From Rhodococcus zopfii NBRC 100606 = JCM 9919 (GTDB lineage Bacteria > Actinomycetota > Actinomycetes > Mycobacteriales > Mycobacteriaceae): a DNA stretch of 64,000 nucleotides. The stretch is from contig NZ_BCXI01000001.1 of the NCBI RefSeq assembly GCF_001895025.1, positions 248,001 to 312,000 of the forward strand, read 5' to 3'. The position numbers and the translations under genes are program-made. The notes under the pieces were generated by a model. It was not told the DNA's origin. It made no database searches and saw only the letters and a program-made list of their open reading frames with translations. How positions within the stretch are numbered: the first letter of the stretch is position 1; the number at the start of each line of letters is the position of its first letter. Of the stretch, positions 6,742 through 16,195 are shown piece after piece.

Positions 6742-8118
6742 GTGACGGTGTCCGACTCGAGGCTCCCGCACGACTACGCAAAGGCGCTCGCCGGTGCAGG
6801 GCTCGATGCCGCACCCGCCGGTGACGTCGAGTGTCCCGCTCCGGGGGCGCTGCTCTCGGCACGGCTGCCGGTGTTCGCGCTCGCCGCGGGCGCGGTCGCG
6901 GTGTTCGCGCAGGCCGCGAACCGGGTTCGGGCCGCGGCCGGGGTACCTTCCCGCCCGATTCGCCTGGACCCGGAGCGGATCGCCGCGTCGTTCTCCGGCG
7001 ATCGGATGCTCCGGTTGTCGGGGACACCGGTCGACGGTTTCGCCGACCTGTCGGGGTTCTTCCGGGTTCGTGACGGGTGGGTGCGCACGCACGCGAACTA
7101 TCCGCACCACCGGTCACGGCTGCTGCGGGCCCTGAACGTTCCCGCCGACGCGAGCCGCCACGAGGTGGTAGAGCGACTCTGCGGTCTCGACGCCGCCGAG
7201 GTCGAGGCCGCCGCGGTCGCGCACGACGCGATCGCGGTGCAGGTGCGCAGCGAGGCGCAGTGGCGGGCATCGGCGGCGGGATGCGCGGTGGCCGCCGAAC
7301 CCCTCGTCGCGGTGACTGCCCGGCCCGATTCCGGGCGCCCGGCCGGGACGGCGGCGACCGCGGCGGCGCCGCTCGCCGGTGTGCGCGTGCTGGACACGAC
7401 CCGGGTCATCGCCGGTCCGGTGGCCTCCCGGGCGCTGGCGCTGCTCGGCGCGACGGTGCTGCGGATCGACCCGCCGCACCTACCCGAGATCGCGTGGCAG
7501 CACCTCGAGAACGGCCAGGGGAAGCACAGTGCGCTGCTGGATCTGCGCGACCGCCGGGACGCGGCGACCTTCCGCGCGCTGCTCGCGGACGCCGACATCC
7601 TGCTCGGCGGGTATCGGCCGGGTGCGCTCGAGGCGCTGATCGGCGACATCGGCGCGATCCGTCCGGGCCTGCTCCGGGGCCGGGTGTGCGCGTGGGGCCG
7701 GACGGGGCCGTGGTCCGGCCGCCGGGGTTTCGATTCGATCGTGCAGGCCGCTTCCGGAATCGCGGTCGTCGAGTCCGGGGGTGACGGGCCGGGCGCGCTG
7801 CCGGCGCAGGCGCTCGATCACGCATCGGGGTACCTCCTTGCCGCCGGCGTCCTCGACGCCTGTGCGATCGGTGACGGTGTCGGGCGGGACGTCACGGTGT
7901 CGCTGGCCCGCACGGGCTCGTGGCTGCTCGGCGCGCCCGGTCGCCGGCCGGACCCGCCGCTGCCCGTCGCCCCGGGTGAGGCCACCGTCGCGATCCACGG
8001 TGCGGTCACGGCGGCTCGGCCCGCCGTCGCCGACTACGCCGATCATCCGTTTCCGGCGCGCCCCTGGGGCGGTGATCCCCCGTGCTGGCCGACACCTCCG
8101 CCCACACGCGTGCGGTAG
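6742..8118 (+). CDS. Class III CoA-transferase (CaiB/BaiF) with unusual domain order
   Basis: A 458-residue protein. The canonical N-terminal CaiB segment (LAGVRVLDTTRVIAGPVASRALALLGATVLRID) does not begin until about residue 210. Residues 95-190 (FRVRDGWVRTHANYPHHR...) resemble the C-terminal half of ordinary family III enzymes, so the halves appear in swapped order. The ALDHASGYLLAAG motif near residue 355 is where a catalytic aspartate is expected. Such enzymes move CoA between carboxylic acids or racemise acyl-CoAs. The GTG start at 6742 has TTGGAGCGGG directly upstream. The substrate is unknown. Confidence 0.72.
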   Translation: MTVSDSRLPHDYAKALAGAGLDAAPAGDVECPAPGALLSARLPVFALAAGAVAVFAQAANRVRAAAGVPSRPIRLDPERIAASFSGDRMLRLSGTPVDGFADLSGFFRVRDGWVRTHANYPHHRSRLLRALNVPADASRHEVVERLCGLDAAEVEAAAVAHDAIAVQVRSEAQWRASAAGCAVAAEPLVAVTARPDSGRPAGTAATAAAPLAGVRVLDTTRVIAGPVASRALALLGATVLRIDPPHLPEIAWQHLENGQGKHSALLDLRDRRDAATFRALLADADILLGGYRPGALEALIGDIGAIRPGLLRGRVCAWGRTGPWSGRRGFDSIVQAASGIAVVESGGDGPGALPAQALDHASGYLLAAGVLDACAIGDGVGRDVTVSLARTGSWLLGAPGRRPDPPLPVAPGEATVAIHGAVTAARPAVADYADHPFPARPWGGDPPCWPTPPPTRVR

Positions 8119-8187
8119 CTGCTGACCTGCGACGATCGCGGGCAATCCCGGCAAAGGAGACCAAGATCAACCGGCCGGTGCGCGGCC

Positions 8188-8193
8188 TATAGC
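8188..8193 (+). promoter_or_regulatory. -10 element of the lipoprotein gene
   Basis: TATAGC ends 8 nt before the GTG at 8202, consistent with a leaderless mRNA. Confidence 0.5.
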
Positions 8194-8201
8194 ATGCAGC
8201 G

Positions 8202-8777
8202 GTGATTCGAACTCGACTTCTCGCCGCCCCCGTCGCACTTGCCTGTGCGCTGCTGCTGCCCGCCTGTTCCGCCGAGGACTCGTCCTCCGAGTCCGCGTCG
8301 TCGGATCCGGCCGCGGAGTTCACCCCCGACACCCTCGACGACGACCTCCTTGCGCGCTTCTCGAGCTGCGCCGAGATCGAACCGTATGTCGCCGACTACA
8401 TCGACGGCCTGCAGGCCGGCTCCGCGAGCGAGGCCGGCGAGAACGGCGCCTACTGCGAGTGGGAAACCCCCGATTCGGCGACCGACCTCGACGAGATCCG
8501 CACGGTCGGGGTCACCCTCGAACCCGGCACCGGCATCGTGTACTCGGCCGAGGAGATGGGTGGGTCCGGGCTGACGGTGATCGCCGACGCCGACATCGAG
8601 AACGCCGGTGGCGTCGCCTACACCCTCGACCAGGAGGTCGCCGTCGCCTCCGTCGCCGTGACCACGGTGACTCTGCCCGAGGTCTCGGTGACGGTCATCG
8701 GCGGCCGGTGGGGCGACCGTCCGGCTCTCGACGGACCCGCCGCGGTCGCCGTCGCGAAGGAACTGATCGGACTCTGA
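8202..8777 (+). CDS. Secreted lipoprotein of unknown function
   Basis: A 191-residue protein with a lipoprotein signal peptide (MIRTRLLAAPVALACALLLPAC) and the lipobox cysteine at residue 22. The mature part is acidic, with cysteines flanking SCAEIEPYVADY and GAYCEWETP, possibly a disulfide. The spacing is reminiscent of DUF3558-type lipoproteins of Corynebacteriales, but I cannot confirm the family. The start is GTG 8202, supported by the close -10 element. It converges with the YhhN gene downstream. Confidence 0.75.
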   Translation: MIRTRLLAAPVALACALLLPACSAEDSSSESASSDPAAEFTPDTLDDDLLARFSSCAEIEPYVADYIDGLQAGSASEAGENGAYCEWETPDSATDLDEIRTVGVTLEPGTGIVYSAEEMGGSGLTVIADADIENAGGVAYTLDQEVAVASVAVTTVTLPEVSVTVIGGRWGDRPALDGPAAVAVAKELIGL

Positions 8778-8805
8778 CCGCCGTCCCGGCCGGTTCGCGA
8801 CCAGT

Positions 8806-9492
8806 TCAGGAGGCCGCGGCCCGGTCGGGGCTCGACAGCATCGGCTCGGCGACCGCGCGGGCACCGACCGCGATGAGCGCCTGGGCCGCGAGGTAGGTGG
8901 CCATGATCGCGAAACCGGGGACGGCCAGCGCGGTGAACGCCCCGAGGGCGATCAGGGCGTCCGAGACGACGAACAGCACCGCGCCGGTCGCGACGACCGG
9001 GGACACCCCCGTGGCGAGCACCGCCATGGTGGCGAGCAGCAGCCCGTACACCACGACCGGGACGAGCAGCACACCGGCGCCCGGCGCGCACGCCACGATC
9101 AGCGCGGCGACGGCAACCACCGGAATCACCAGCGCCCAGCGGCGCCTGTGCAGAATGCTCCCCGCCCGGTACGGCACGAACGCCACGATGTAGACGACCT
9201 GGGCGCACAGGAAGAACCCGACCATCACCAGGAACGAGGCGTCTCCGTCGAACAGGTCGGGTGCGGTGTCCCCCAGCCACGAGAACCCGAGCGCGACGAG
9301 AACGAGGCCCACCAGCCGGGTGCGGGGCGGCGGGGCAGAGGCGGCCAGCGCGGCCGCGAGCAGCGGCATGGCGAACCACTGCGAGATGTCCGTGAAGGAC
9401 GATTCCGGTGCCACCAGCTGTGCGACGAGATGCGCGACGGCGACGGCCGCGAACGCCACCGAAGCAGCGGTCGCGGCCGGACGTGTCGTCAT
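8806..9492 (-). CDS. YhhN / lysoplasmalogenase family membrane protein
   Basis: A 228-residue integral membrane protein with about eight helices and the YhhN-type motif GDxxL-like region (FSWLGDTAPDLF) followed by FLVMVGFFLCAQVVYIVAF and FVVSDALIAL. Characterised homologues hydrolyse the vinyl-ether bond of lysoplasmalogens. ATG 9492 overlaps the meaB stop in ATGA, so the gene is translationally coupled and is the last member of the mutA-mutB-meaB operon. Whether it acts on plasmalogens here is not known. Confidence 0.8.
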   Translation of the reverse strand: MTTRPAATAASVAFAAVAVAHLVAQLVAPESSFTDISQWFAMPLLAAALAASAPPPRTRLVGLVLVALGFSWLGDTAPDLFDGDASFLVMVGFFLCAQVVYIVAFVPYRAGSILHRRRWALVIPVVAVAALIVACAPGAGVLLVPVVVYGLLLATMAVLATGVSPVVATGAVLFVVSDALIALGAFTALAVPGFAIMATYLAAQALIAVGARAVAEPMLSSPDRAAAS

Positions 9493-10481
9493 TCGGAGCC
9501 GTCGAATGCGGCGAGCAGCCGCTGTGCGGCCAGCGCCGCGGTGAGCGAACCGTCCCGCACACCCGACTCGACGTCGTCGCGGATCGCCCTGACCCGCGGA
9601 TTCGTTTCGAGGCGGCGCAGCAGCTGGTCGTGCACCATCGTCCACGTCCAGTCGACCTGTTGGCGGCGGCGGTTCTCCTCGAACTGCCCGGCCTCGGTGA
9701 GCACCTCGCGGTGTTTCAGGACGGTGTCCCAGAAGGTGTCCAGGCCGATGCCTTCGAGACCGCTCATCGTGATGACCGGAGGCTTCCACAGGGCGTCGTG
9801 CCCGTGCACCAGACGCATCGCACCCGACAGTTCACGGGCGGCGACCCGCGCATCGCGTTCGAAATTGCCGTCCGCCTTGTTCACCGCGACGAGATCGGCG
9901 AGCTCGAGCACACCTTTCTTGATGCCCTGCAACTGGTCGCCGGTGCGGGCGAGGGTCAGGAACGTGAAGCAGTCCACCATGTTCGCGACGGTCACCTCGG
10001 ACTGGCCGACACCGACGGTTTCGACGAGGATCACATCGAAACCGGCAGCTTCGAGCAGCACCATCGTTTCGCGGGTCGCCTTGGCGACACCGCCGAGCGT
10101 GCCGGCGGTCGGGGACGGCCGGATGTAGGCGTCGCGTTCGACGGACAGCCGCGCCATCCGCGTCTTGTCACCGAGGATCGAACCGCCGGTCCGGGTCGAC
10201 GACGGATCGACCGCGAGCACCGCGACCCGGTGCCCCTTGCCGAGCAGGTACATGCCGAGCGAGTCGATGAACGTCGACTTTCCGACACCGGGAACACCGG
10301 TGATACCGACACGAATCGCGTTGCCCGCCTTCGGGAGCAGGCGCAGCAGCAACTGCTGCGCCTGCTCCCGATGGTCGTCGCGGGTGGACTCGACCAGGGT
10401 GATGGCCTTGGCCAGGCCGGCCCGCCGATTGGCGAGCACGTCCTGTTCGAGCACATCGAGATCGACCGGGGGTCGGCCCAT
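9489..10481 (-). CDS. meaB: MeaB-type GTPase, chaperone of methylmalonyl-CoA mutase
   Basis: A 330-residue P-loop GTPase of the ArgK/MeaB family. Walker A is GVPGVGKST (residues 62-70), followed by VDPSSTRTGGSILGDKTRM, typical of the family, and ETVGVGQSE. It protects and reactivates the B12-dependent mutase and gates cofactor loading. It is encoded 5 bp after the mutB stop, with GGAGG about 11 nt before ATG 10481, and overlaps the YhhN start. The context makes the assignment secure. Confidence 0.95.
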   Translation of the reverse strand: MGRPPVDLDVLEQDVLANRRAGLAKAITLVESTRDDHREQAQQLLLRLLPKAGNAIRVGITGVPGVGKSTFIDSLGMYLLGKGHRVAVLAVDPSSTRTGGSILGDKTRMARLSVERDAYIRPSPTAGTLGGVAKATRETMVLLEAAGFDVILVETVGVGQSEVTVANMVDCFTFLTLARTGDQLQGIKKGVLELADLVAVNKADGNFERDARVAARELSGAMRLVHGHDALWKPPVITMSGLEGIGLDTFWDTVLKHREVLTEAGQFEENRRRQQVDWTWTMVHDQLLRRLETNPRVRAIRDDVESGVRDGSLTAALAAQRLLAAFDGSE

Positions 10482-10486
10482 TCCGA

Positions 10487-12760
10487 TCAGGCCTCCGCGT
10501 CGTGGCCGAGCTGCTCGGAAAGCTTGCCGAGCAGGCCCACGGCCGCGTCGGCGATGACGGTGCCGGGCGGGAAGATCGCCGCGGCGCCGCCCTGGTACAG
10601 CTCGTCGAAGTCGCCCGGAGGGATGACGCCGCCGACCACGATCATGATGTCGGGGCGGCCCACCTCCGCGAGCGCCTCCCGAAGCGCGGGCACCAGCGTG
10701 AGGTGTCCCGCGGCCAACGACGACACGCCGATGACGTGCACATCGTTGTCGGCCGCCTGGTTGGCGACCTCTTCGGGGGTCTGGAACAGCGGTCCCACGT
10801 CGACGTCGAAGCCGAGGTCGGCGAAGGCCGTGGAGATCACCTTCTGGCCTCGGTCGTGGCCGTCCTGGCCCATCTTCGCGACCAGGATGCGCGGACGACG
10901 CCCCTCGGCCTGCTCGAACTTGGCGACGAGCTCGGTTGCCGTGCTGATGTTGCCCGCCTTTCCGGCCTCGTCCCGGTACACACCGCTGATGGTGCGGATC
11001 TCGGCCTGGTGCCGTCCGTAGACCTCTTCGAGCGCGTCGGAGATCTCGCCGACGGTGGCCTTCGCGCGCGCGGCGTCGATCGCCAACGCCAGCAGGTTGT
11101 TCTCCAACGAGACACCCCCCGCCGCTCCGCTCGCCCCGGCCTCGGTGGAGGCGGCCGCACGGGTCAGCGCGGCGAGCGCGGCGCGGGTGGCCTCCTCGTC
11201 GCGGTCGGCGCGCAACTGCTCGAGTTTGGCGATCTGCTCGGCCCGCACCTTCGAGTTCTCGACCTTGAGGACCTCGATCTGCTGGTCCTCGTCGACCTGG
11301 TACTTGTTGACGCCGATCACCGGCTGGCGGCCGGAGTCGATGCGCGCCTGGGTGCGGGCCGCGGCCTCCTCGATGCGCAGCTTGGGGATGCCCTCGGAGA
11401 TGGCCTGCGCCATGCCGCCGGCCTCCTCGACCTCGGCGATGTGGGCGCGGGCCCGGTTGGCGAGCTCGTGGGTGAGCCACTCGACGTAGTAGGAGCCGCC
11501 CCACGGGTCGATCGGCCGGGTCGTGCCGGACTCCTGCTGCAGCAGCAGCTGGGTGTTGCGGGCGATGCGCGCGGAGAAGTCCGTCGGCAGCGCGAGCGCC
11601 TCGTCGAGCGCGTTGGTGTGCAGCGACTGGGTGTGGCCCTGGGTCGCGGCCATCGCCTCGACGCAGGTGCGCGCGACGTTGTTGAACACGTCCTGCGCGG
11701 TGAGCGACCAGCCGGAGGTCTGCGAGTGGGTGCGCAGCGACTTCGACTTCGCGGACTTCGGGGAGAACTTCTCGACGAGTTCGCTCCACAGCAGGCGCCC
11801 GGCCCGCATCTTCGCGATCTCCATGTAGAAGTTCATGCCGATGGCCCAGAAGAACGACAGGCGCGGCGCGAACTTGTCGATGTCCATGCCCGCGTCGAGG
11901 CCGGCGCGGATGTACTCGATGCCGTCGGCGAGCGTGTAGGCGAGTTCGAGGTCGGCGGTCGCTCCGGCTTCCTGGATGTGGTAGCCGGAGATCGAGATGG
12001 AGTTGAACCGCGGCATCTTCGCCGACGTGTACGCGAAGATGTCGGAGATGATCCGCATCGACGGCTTCGGCGGGTAGATGTACGTGTTGCGGACCATGAA
12101 CTCCTTCAGAATGTCGTTCTGAATGGTTCCGGCCAGCTGCTCGGGGGTGACGCCCTGTTCCTCGGCGGCCACGACGTACAGCGCGAGGATCGGCAGCACC
12201 GCGCCGTTCATCGTCATCGACACCGACACCTGCGACAGGTCGATACCGTCGAAGAGCTGACGCATGTCCAGGATCGAGTCGATCGCGACACCGGCCATGC
12301 CGACGTCACCCTGCACGCGCGGATGGTCCGAGTCGTAGCCGCGGTGCGTGGCCAGGTCGAACGCCACCGACAGGCCCTTCTGGCCCGCCGCGAGATTGCG
12401 GCGGTAGAAGGCGTTGGACTCGGCGGCGGTGGAGAACCCGGCGTACTGGCGGATGGTCCACGGCTGGTTGACGTACATGGTCGGGTACGGGCCGCGCACG
12501 AACGGCTCGATGCCGGGGTAGCTGGCCAGCGGGTAGCCCTCGGCCTCGACGGCGTCGCGGTCGGCCTTGGTGTAGACGGGCTTGACGTCGATGCCCTCGG
12601 GCGTCGACCACACCACGTCGTCGACGGTGTAGTTGTTCGCGGTCGCCACGGATTCGACGAGCGCGGCGGCCTGCTCCGGCGTCGGCGCGGACGGGGCCGG
12701 CGACGCCGGATCCGTCAACGGGACCTCGGCGAAGCTGCCGATCTGGTGTTCGATGCTCAC
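10487..12760 (-). CDS. mutB: Methylmalonyl-CoA mutase large (catalytic) subunit
   Basis: A 757-residue adenosylcobalamin-dependent mutase that interconverts (R)-methylmalonyl-CoA and succinyl-CoA, linking propionyl-CoA from odd-chain, branched or sterol catabolism to the TCA cycle. The N-terminal TIM barrel includes [17 protein letters not shown] and [11 protein letters not shown]. The C-terminal B12 domain has DGHDRG (633-638), with His635 as the cobalt ligand. The start is GTG 12760, directly abutting the mutA stop codon. Length and motifs are normal. Confidence 0.97.
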   Translation of the reverse strand: MSIEHQIGSFAEVPLTDPASPAPSAPTPEQAAALVESVATANNYTVDDVVWSTPEGIDVKPVYTKADRDAVEAEGYPLASYPGIEPFVRGPYPTMYVNQPWTIRQYAGFSTAAESNAFYRRNLAAGQKGLSVAFDLATHRGYDSDHPRVQGDVGMAGVAIDSILDMRQLFDGIDLSQVSVSMTMNGAVLPILALYVVAAEEQGVTPEQLAGTIQNDILKEFMVRNTYIYPPKPSMRIISDIFAYTSAKMPRFNSISISGYHIQEAGATADLELAYTLADGIEYIRAGLDAGMDIDKFAPRLSFFWAIGMNFYMEIAKMRAGRLLWSELVEKFSPKSAKSKSLRTHSQTSGWSLTAQDVFNNVARTCVEAMAATQGHTQSLHTNALDEALALPTDFSARIARNTQLLLQQESGTTRPIDPWGGSYYVEWLTHELANRARAHIAEVEEAGGMAQAISEGIPKLRIEEAAARTQARIDSGRQPVIGVNKYQVDEDQQIEVLKVENSKVRAEQIAKLEQLRADRDEEATRAALAALTRAAASTEAGASGAAGGVSLENNLLALAIDAARAKATVGEISDALEEVYGRHQAEIRTISGVYRDEAGKAGNISTATELVAKFEQAEGRRPRILVAKMGQDGHDRGQKVISTAFADLGFDVDVGPLFQTPEEVANQAADNDVHVIGVSSLAAGHLTLVPALREALAEVGRPDIMIVVGGVIPPGDFDELYQGGAAAIFPPGTVIADAAVGLLGKLSEQLGHDAEA

Positions 12761-14623
12761 TTACGCTCCCAGGGTGTTCAGCAGGTCGGTCAGCGCGGCG
12801 ATCGCGTCGATCTTGGCGGTGAGGAACCCGTCCGGCCGCGCCTCGCCCTCCGCGTCACCGACGGCCTTCTCCGGTCCCGCGAGCAGGACGGTGGAGATCC
12901 CCGCGGCGCGCAGCGCGGCGACCGCGGGGCCGGCGTCCGCGCCGTACCGCTTGTCGGTTCCGCACAGGACGGCGACGGTCGCCCCCGAATCGGCGACGGC
13001 CTGCGCGATGGTGTCGAGCGCCAGCGGGCCGGGGTTGACGGCCTCGATGCCGCCCGCGGCGAGGAGATTCACCGCGAAGGTCGAGCGGACATTGTGCTCG
13101 GCGACGGGGCCGAGCGGGGCCAGCAGCACCGTCGGGCGGGTGCCGTGGGCGGCGAGGTACACGTCCGAGCGGTCGCGCAGGGCCTCGAACGGTGCGGCGT
13201 AGCGGGCCGCGAACGCACCGGAGTCGGCGACGGCGGCGGGCAGCGGCGCCTCCCCGAGATTCGGGAACTCGTTGACGCCGGTCACCGAGGTGCGCCGGTG
13301 CGCGATGTCGGTGTCGCGGCGGGCGCGGGTCGCGGCGATGCGTTCGGAGATCAACCCGGCATCGAGCGCGGCGCGGTAGCCGCCGGCCGCCTCGATCTGC
13401 TGGAAGAACTCCCAGGCCTTGCCGGCGACCTGCGCGGTGAGCTCCTCGACGTACCAGGAGCCCGCACCCGGGTCGAGGACGCGGCCGAGGTTGGACTCCT
13501 CGAGCAGCAGCAGCTGGGTGTTGCGGGCGATGCGCTCGGAGAACGCCTCGGACACCTCGAGCGCACCGGCGGGCAGGGCCACGTCGAACGGCAGGACGGT
13601 GACCGAGTCCGCGCCGCCGACGCCGGCGCCGAACGCGGCGAGGGTGGTGCGCAGCATGTTCACCCACGGATCGCGCTGGGTCATCATCGCGGCGGAGGTG
13701 ACGGCGTGCTGCGGGGCGTTGCCCTCGCCGGCGGCGCCGACGACCTGGGCGATACGCGCCCAGAGCTGACGGCCGGCGCGGAACTTGGCGATGGTCTGGA
13801 ACTGGTCGTCGGTGGCCGCGAGGCGGAACTCGACCTGATCGAGTGCGCGGCCGGCGGTCCGTCCGGCGGTGACCAGTTCGCGCAGGTACTCGAGGCCGGC
13901 GGCGATCGCGGCGCCGAGTTCCTCGGCGTCGGACGCGCCCGCGTTGTGGAACGCGGTGCCGTCGACGGTGAGGGCTCGGACGGTCTCGGCGCGATCGGAG
14001 GCGGCGCCCGCGAGGGCGATCGCGTCGGCGACGGAGACGTCGGCGCGACCGGAGAACGCGCTGGTCAGCGGAGCGGCGCCGAGGGCGATGCGCACGGCGG
14101 CGCGGTCGGCGACATCGGGGCGGGAGTCGAGCAGCGCGTACAGCGCGTCGGCGGCCGCGGCGGTGTCGGCGCCGGCGTCGAGGGTGACCGGCGCGAGATC
14201 GAGCAGCACCCGGTCCAGCGTGGCCGCGAGGGCATCGACGGGCAGTCCCTCGGCGCCGACCTGCAGCCAGAGCGCGCTGACGCCGTTCTCGAGGGCCGCG
14301 AGGATCCGCTCGTTGGCGGCTGCGGCGTCGGTGCCGCCGAACCGGGCGGACACGAGCCAGCCCGCGTTGACGTCGCGGGTCGCCGAGGTGCCGCGCACGT
14401 ACGGGAACTCACCGGGCAGCGGCGCCTCGGGGCGCTCGTCGCGAACCCCGTAGAGGGGGTTGACGGTGACGTCGTCGTACGTGGTGGTCTCGAGCAGTCG
14501 CTGCGGCTCCGGTCCGAGTTCGGCGGGCTCGACGCGGCGGGACTTCGCGAGCACGCCCGCCACCGCGTTCTGCCACTGCGCATACGCGCGTGCGGCGTCC
14601 TCGGCTTCTGCAGCTAATGACAC
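12761..14623 (-). CDS. mutA: Methylmalonyl-CoA mutase small subunit
   Basis: A 620-residue subunit homologous to MutB, but with the cobalamin motif lost: the equivalent C-terminal region reads LAPLGPVAEHNVRS instead of DGHDRG. This is expected for the non-catalytic partner of the heterodimer. The start is GTG 14623, preceded by the strong ribosome-binding site AGGAGAGGAA. First gene of mutA-mutB-meaB-yhhN. The 254-bp gap to the divergent TVP38 gene shows no cobalamin riboswitch. Confidence 0.95.
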   Translation of the reverse strand: MSLAAEAEDAARAYAQWQNAVAGVLAKSRRVEPAELGPEPQRLLETTTYDDVTVNPLYGVRDERPEAPLPGEFPYVRGTSATRDVNAGWLVSARFGGTDAAAANERILAALENGVSALWLQVGAEGLPVDALAATLDRVLLDLAPVTLDAGADTAAAADALYALLDSRPDVADRAAVRIALGAAPLTSAFSGRADVSVADAIALAGAASDRAETVRALTVDGTAFHNAGASDAEELGAAIAAGLEYLRELVTAGRTAGRALDQVEFRLAATDDQFQTIAKFRAGRQLWARIAQVVGAAGEGNAPQHAVTSAAMMTQRDPWVNMLRTTLAAFGAGVGGADSVTVLPFDVALPAGALEVSEAFSERIARNTQLLLLEESNLGRVLDPGAGSWYVEELTAQVAGKAWEFFQQIEAAGGYRAALDAGLISERIAATRARRDTDIAHRRTSVTGVNEFPNLGEAPLPAAVADSGAFAARYAAPFEALRDRSDVYLAAHGTRPTVLLAPLGPVAEHNVRSTFAVNLLAAGGIEAVNPGPLALDTIAQAVADSGATVAVLCGTDKRYGADAGPAVAALRAAGISTVLLAGPEKAVGDAEGEARPDGFLTAKIDAIAALTDLLNTLGA

Positions 14624-14863
14624 GTGCGGTTCCTCTCCTACGCTGCGGGGTGTGGTGCAGGCTCGGTGTGATGCAGGTTCTCGGGCCTGTGGGGGCCGTG
14701 GATACCTTAGGCGGGTTCTCGTGTGATGCTAGCCGCACACACGCCGGGGCTATTGTGGGGATCACCACAGTTTTCCTAGCGATCGTTAACGGCGTTGCCG
14801 CAGGGAAATCTACCGGTTGCTCCTCCGCCACTCGCAGGCACCGGCCCATCCCCCGGCCCCGGG

Positions 14864-14869
14864 TATCGT
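14864..14869 (+). promoter_or_regulatory. -10 element of the TVP38 gene
   Basis: TATCGT ends 8 nt before GTG 14878 and indicates a leaderless start. Confidence 0.5.
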
Positions 14870-14877
14870 GGACCCTC

Positions 14878-15582
14878 GTGACGAGGCTCCTGAACGACCG
14901 CAGAATCCTCGGCATCCTCGTCGTTCTGGTGGCGCTGGCCGCCGCGGCGGTTCTGATTCCGCGCCCGACGATCGCGGAGATCCGCGGCTGGTCGGAGACG
15001 ATCGGGCCGATGTTCGTCCTGGTCTTCTTCTTGGTCCACACCGTCGTGACGATCGCGCCCGTGCCGCGCACGATGTTCACGCTCAGTGCCGGCGTGCTGT
15101 TCGGCGCGGGTACCGGGATCGCCGTTTCGGCCGCCGCGACCACGGTGAGCGCGGTCCTCGCCTTGCTGCTGGTGCGGCGGATCGGCCGTGGGGCGGTCTC
15201 GTCGTATCTGACACATCCCGCGGCGAAGGCCGTGGATCTGCGGCTCGCCCGGCGCGGCTGGCTCGCGGTCGGGTCGCTGCGCCTGATCGCGCCGGCGCCG
15301 TTCTCGGTGGTGAACTACTGCTGCGCGATCTCGTCGGTGCGGCTCGTGCCGTACACGCTGGCCACGATCGTGGGGATCCTGCCCGGCACGATCGGGGTGG
15401 TGCTGCTCGGCGACGCCCTGACCGGGCGGACGAACCCGGCGCTGATGGCCGTGACGGCGGTGTGCCTGCTGGTCGGGGTGGTGGGACTGTGGCTCGAGGC
15501 GCGTCTGCCCGCGCCGGCCGGTTCCGCTCTCGACGCGATCGTCGACCCGGACCACGACACTTCGACAAGTCTCAAACCTTGA
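14878..15582 (+). CDS. TVP38/TMEM64 (DedA-superfamily) membrane protein
   Basis: A 234-residue integral membrane protein with an N-terminal helix, the family motif VPRTMFTLSAGVLFG, a re-entrant-type segment and the RLIAPAPFSVVNYCCAISSVR region. It belongs to the TVP38/TMEM64 branch of the DedA superfamily, whose members act in phospholipid or undecaprenyl-lipid translocation or membrane homeostasis. Its place divergent from mutA matches Rv1491c of M. tuberculosis as I recall it. The start GTG 14878 is supported by the adjacent -10 element. Confidence 0.85.
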   Translation: MTRLLNDRRILGILVVLVALAAAAVLIPRPTIAEIRGWSETIGPMFVLVFFLVHTVVTIAPVPRTMFTLSAGVLFGAGTGIAVSAAATTVSAVLALLLVRRIGRGAVSSYLTHPAAKAVDLRLARRGWLAVGSLRLIAPAPFSVVNYCCAISSVRLVPYTLATIVGILPGTIGVVLLGDALTGRTNPALMAVTAVCLLVGVVGLWLEARLPAPAGSALDAIVDPDHDTSTSLKP

Positions 15583-15613
15583 TTTCCTGAAGTCAAGGCT
15601 TCATTCTTGACCC
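15577..15613 (+). promoter_or_regulatory. Promoter and operator of the SatD-like operon
   Basis: A -35 TTGATT (15579-15584) is separated by 17 bp from a -10 CATTCT (15602-15607), which lies 6 nt before ATG 15614, so the transcript is probably leaderless. The inverted repeat CCTTGA-N10-TCAAGG (15577-15598) covers the -35 and the spacer, an ideal repressor site and possibly autoregulatory. Confidence 0.6.
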
Positions 15614-16195
15614 ATGTTCGTGTTGACGGTGGATCAACGCGGCAGCCGACGCGATGTCGACCGGGTCGCGGCGCTGCTCGACGAATTGCGCGACGCCGAC
15701 CTGCTGCGCCCGTTCGAACGCACCGCCGGCGACGAGGTCCAGGCGGTCGCGGACGATGCCGAGACCGTCGTGGATCTCGCCCTCGACCTGGTGCGGCGCG
15801 GCCACTGGAGTGTCGGGATCGGGGTCGGCTCGGTGGAGACGCCGCTGCCCGAACAGACCCGCGCCGGGCGCGGCCCCGCCTTCGAACACGCGCGGACCGC
15901 CGTCGAACGCGCCAAGAACGCACCGGGCAATCTCGCCGTCGAAGGCACCGATTCCGCGGCCGCGGCCGACGCCGACGCCGCCCTCACCCTGCTGGCGACG
16001 CTGGTGCTGCGCCGCACCGCTCAGGGACGGGAAGCGGTCGCGCTCGCCCGCGCCGGACTCCCCCAGGCCCAGGCCGCGCAACGCCTGGGCATCAGCAAGC
16101 AGGCGGTGTCGCAGCGTCTGCACACCGCCGGGTGGCCGGCCGAACAATCCGGCCGGACCCTCGCTCGCCGACTCCTCGAAAGGGCCGATCGTTGA
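15614..16195 (+). CDS. SatD-like protein with C-terminal helix-turn-helix
   Basis: A 193-residue protein. The N-terminal part (FVLTVDQRGSRRD..., GDEVQAV, SVGIGVGSVETPLPEQTRAGRGPAFEHAR) follows the SatD-family pattern. The C-terminal ~45 residues form a helix-turn-helix (LPQAQAAQRLGISKQAVSQRLHTAGW). A nucleotide-sensing N-domain controlling the HTH is a reasonable inference, not demonstrated. The ATG at 15614 follows the promoter at near-zero distance. The stop overlaps the TTG start of the membrane partner (TTGA), so the two are coupled. Confidence 0.65.
   Translation: MFVLTVDQRGSRRDVDRVAALLDELRDADLLRPFERTAGDEVQAVADDAETVVDLALDLVRRGHWSVGIGVGSVETPLPEQTRAGRGPAFEHARTAVERAKNAPGNLAVEGTDSAAAADADAALTLLATLVLRRTAQGREAVALARAGLPQAQAAQRLGISKQAVSQRLHTAGWPAEQSGRTLARRLLERADR

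Noticed and set aside
10502-14617. A 1371-codon open frame on the plus strand
   Set aside because: It is antisense to mutA/mutB, whose protein motifs are unmistakable; long antisense frames are expected at this GC content.
14624-14877. Cobalamin riboswitch upstream of mutA
   Set aside because: No B12-box or typical cobalamin aptamer pattern could be seen in the gap.
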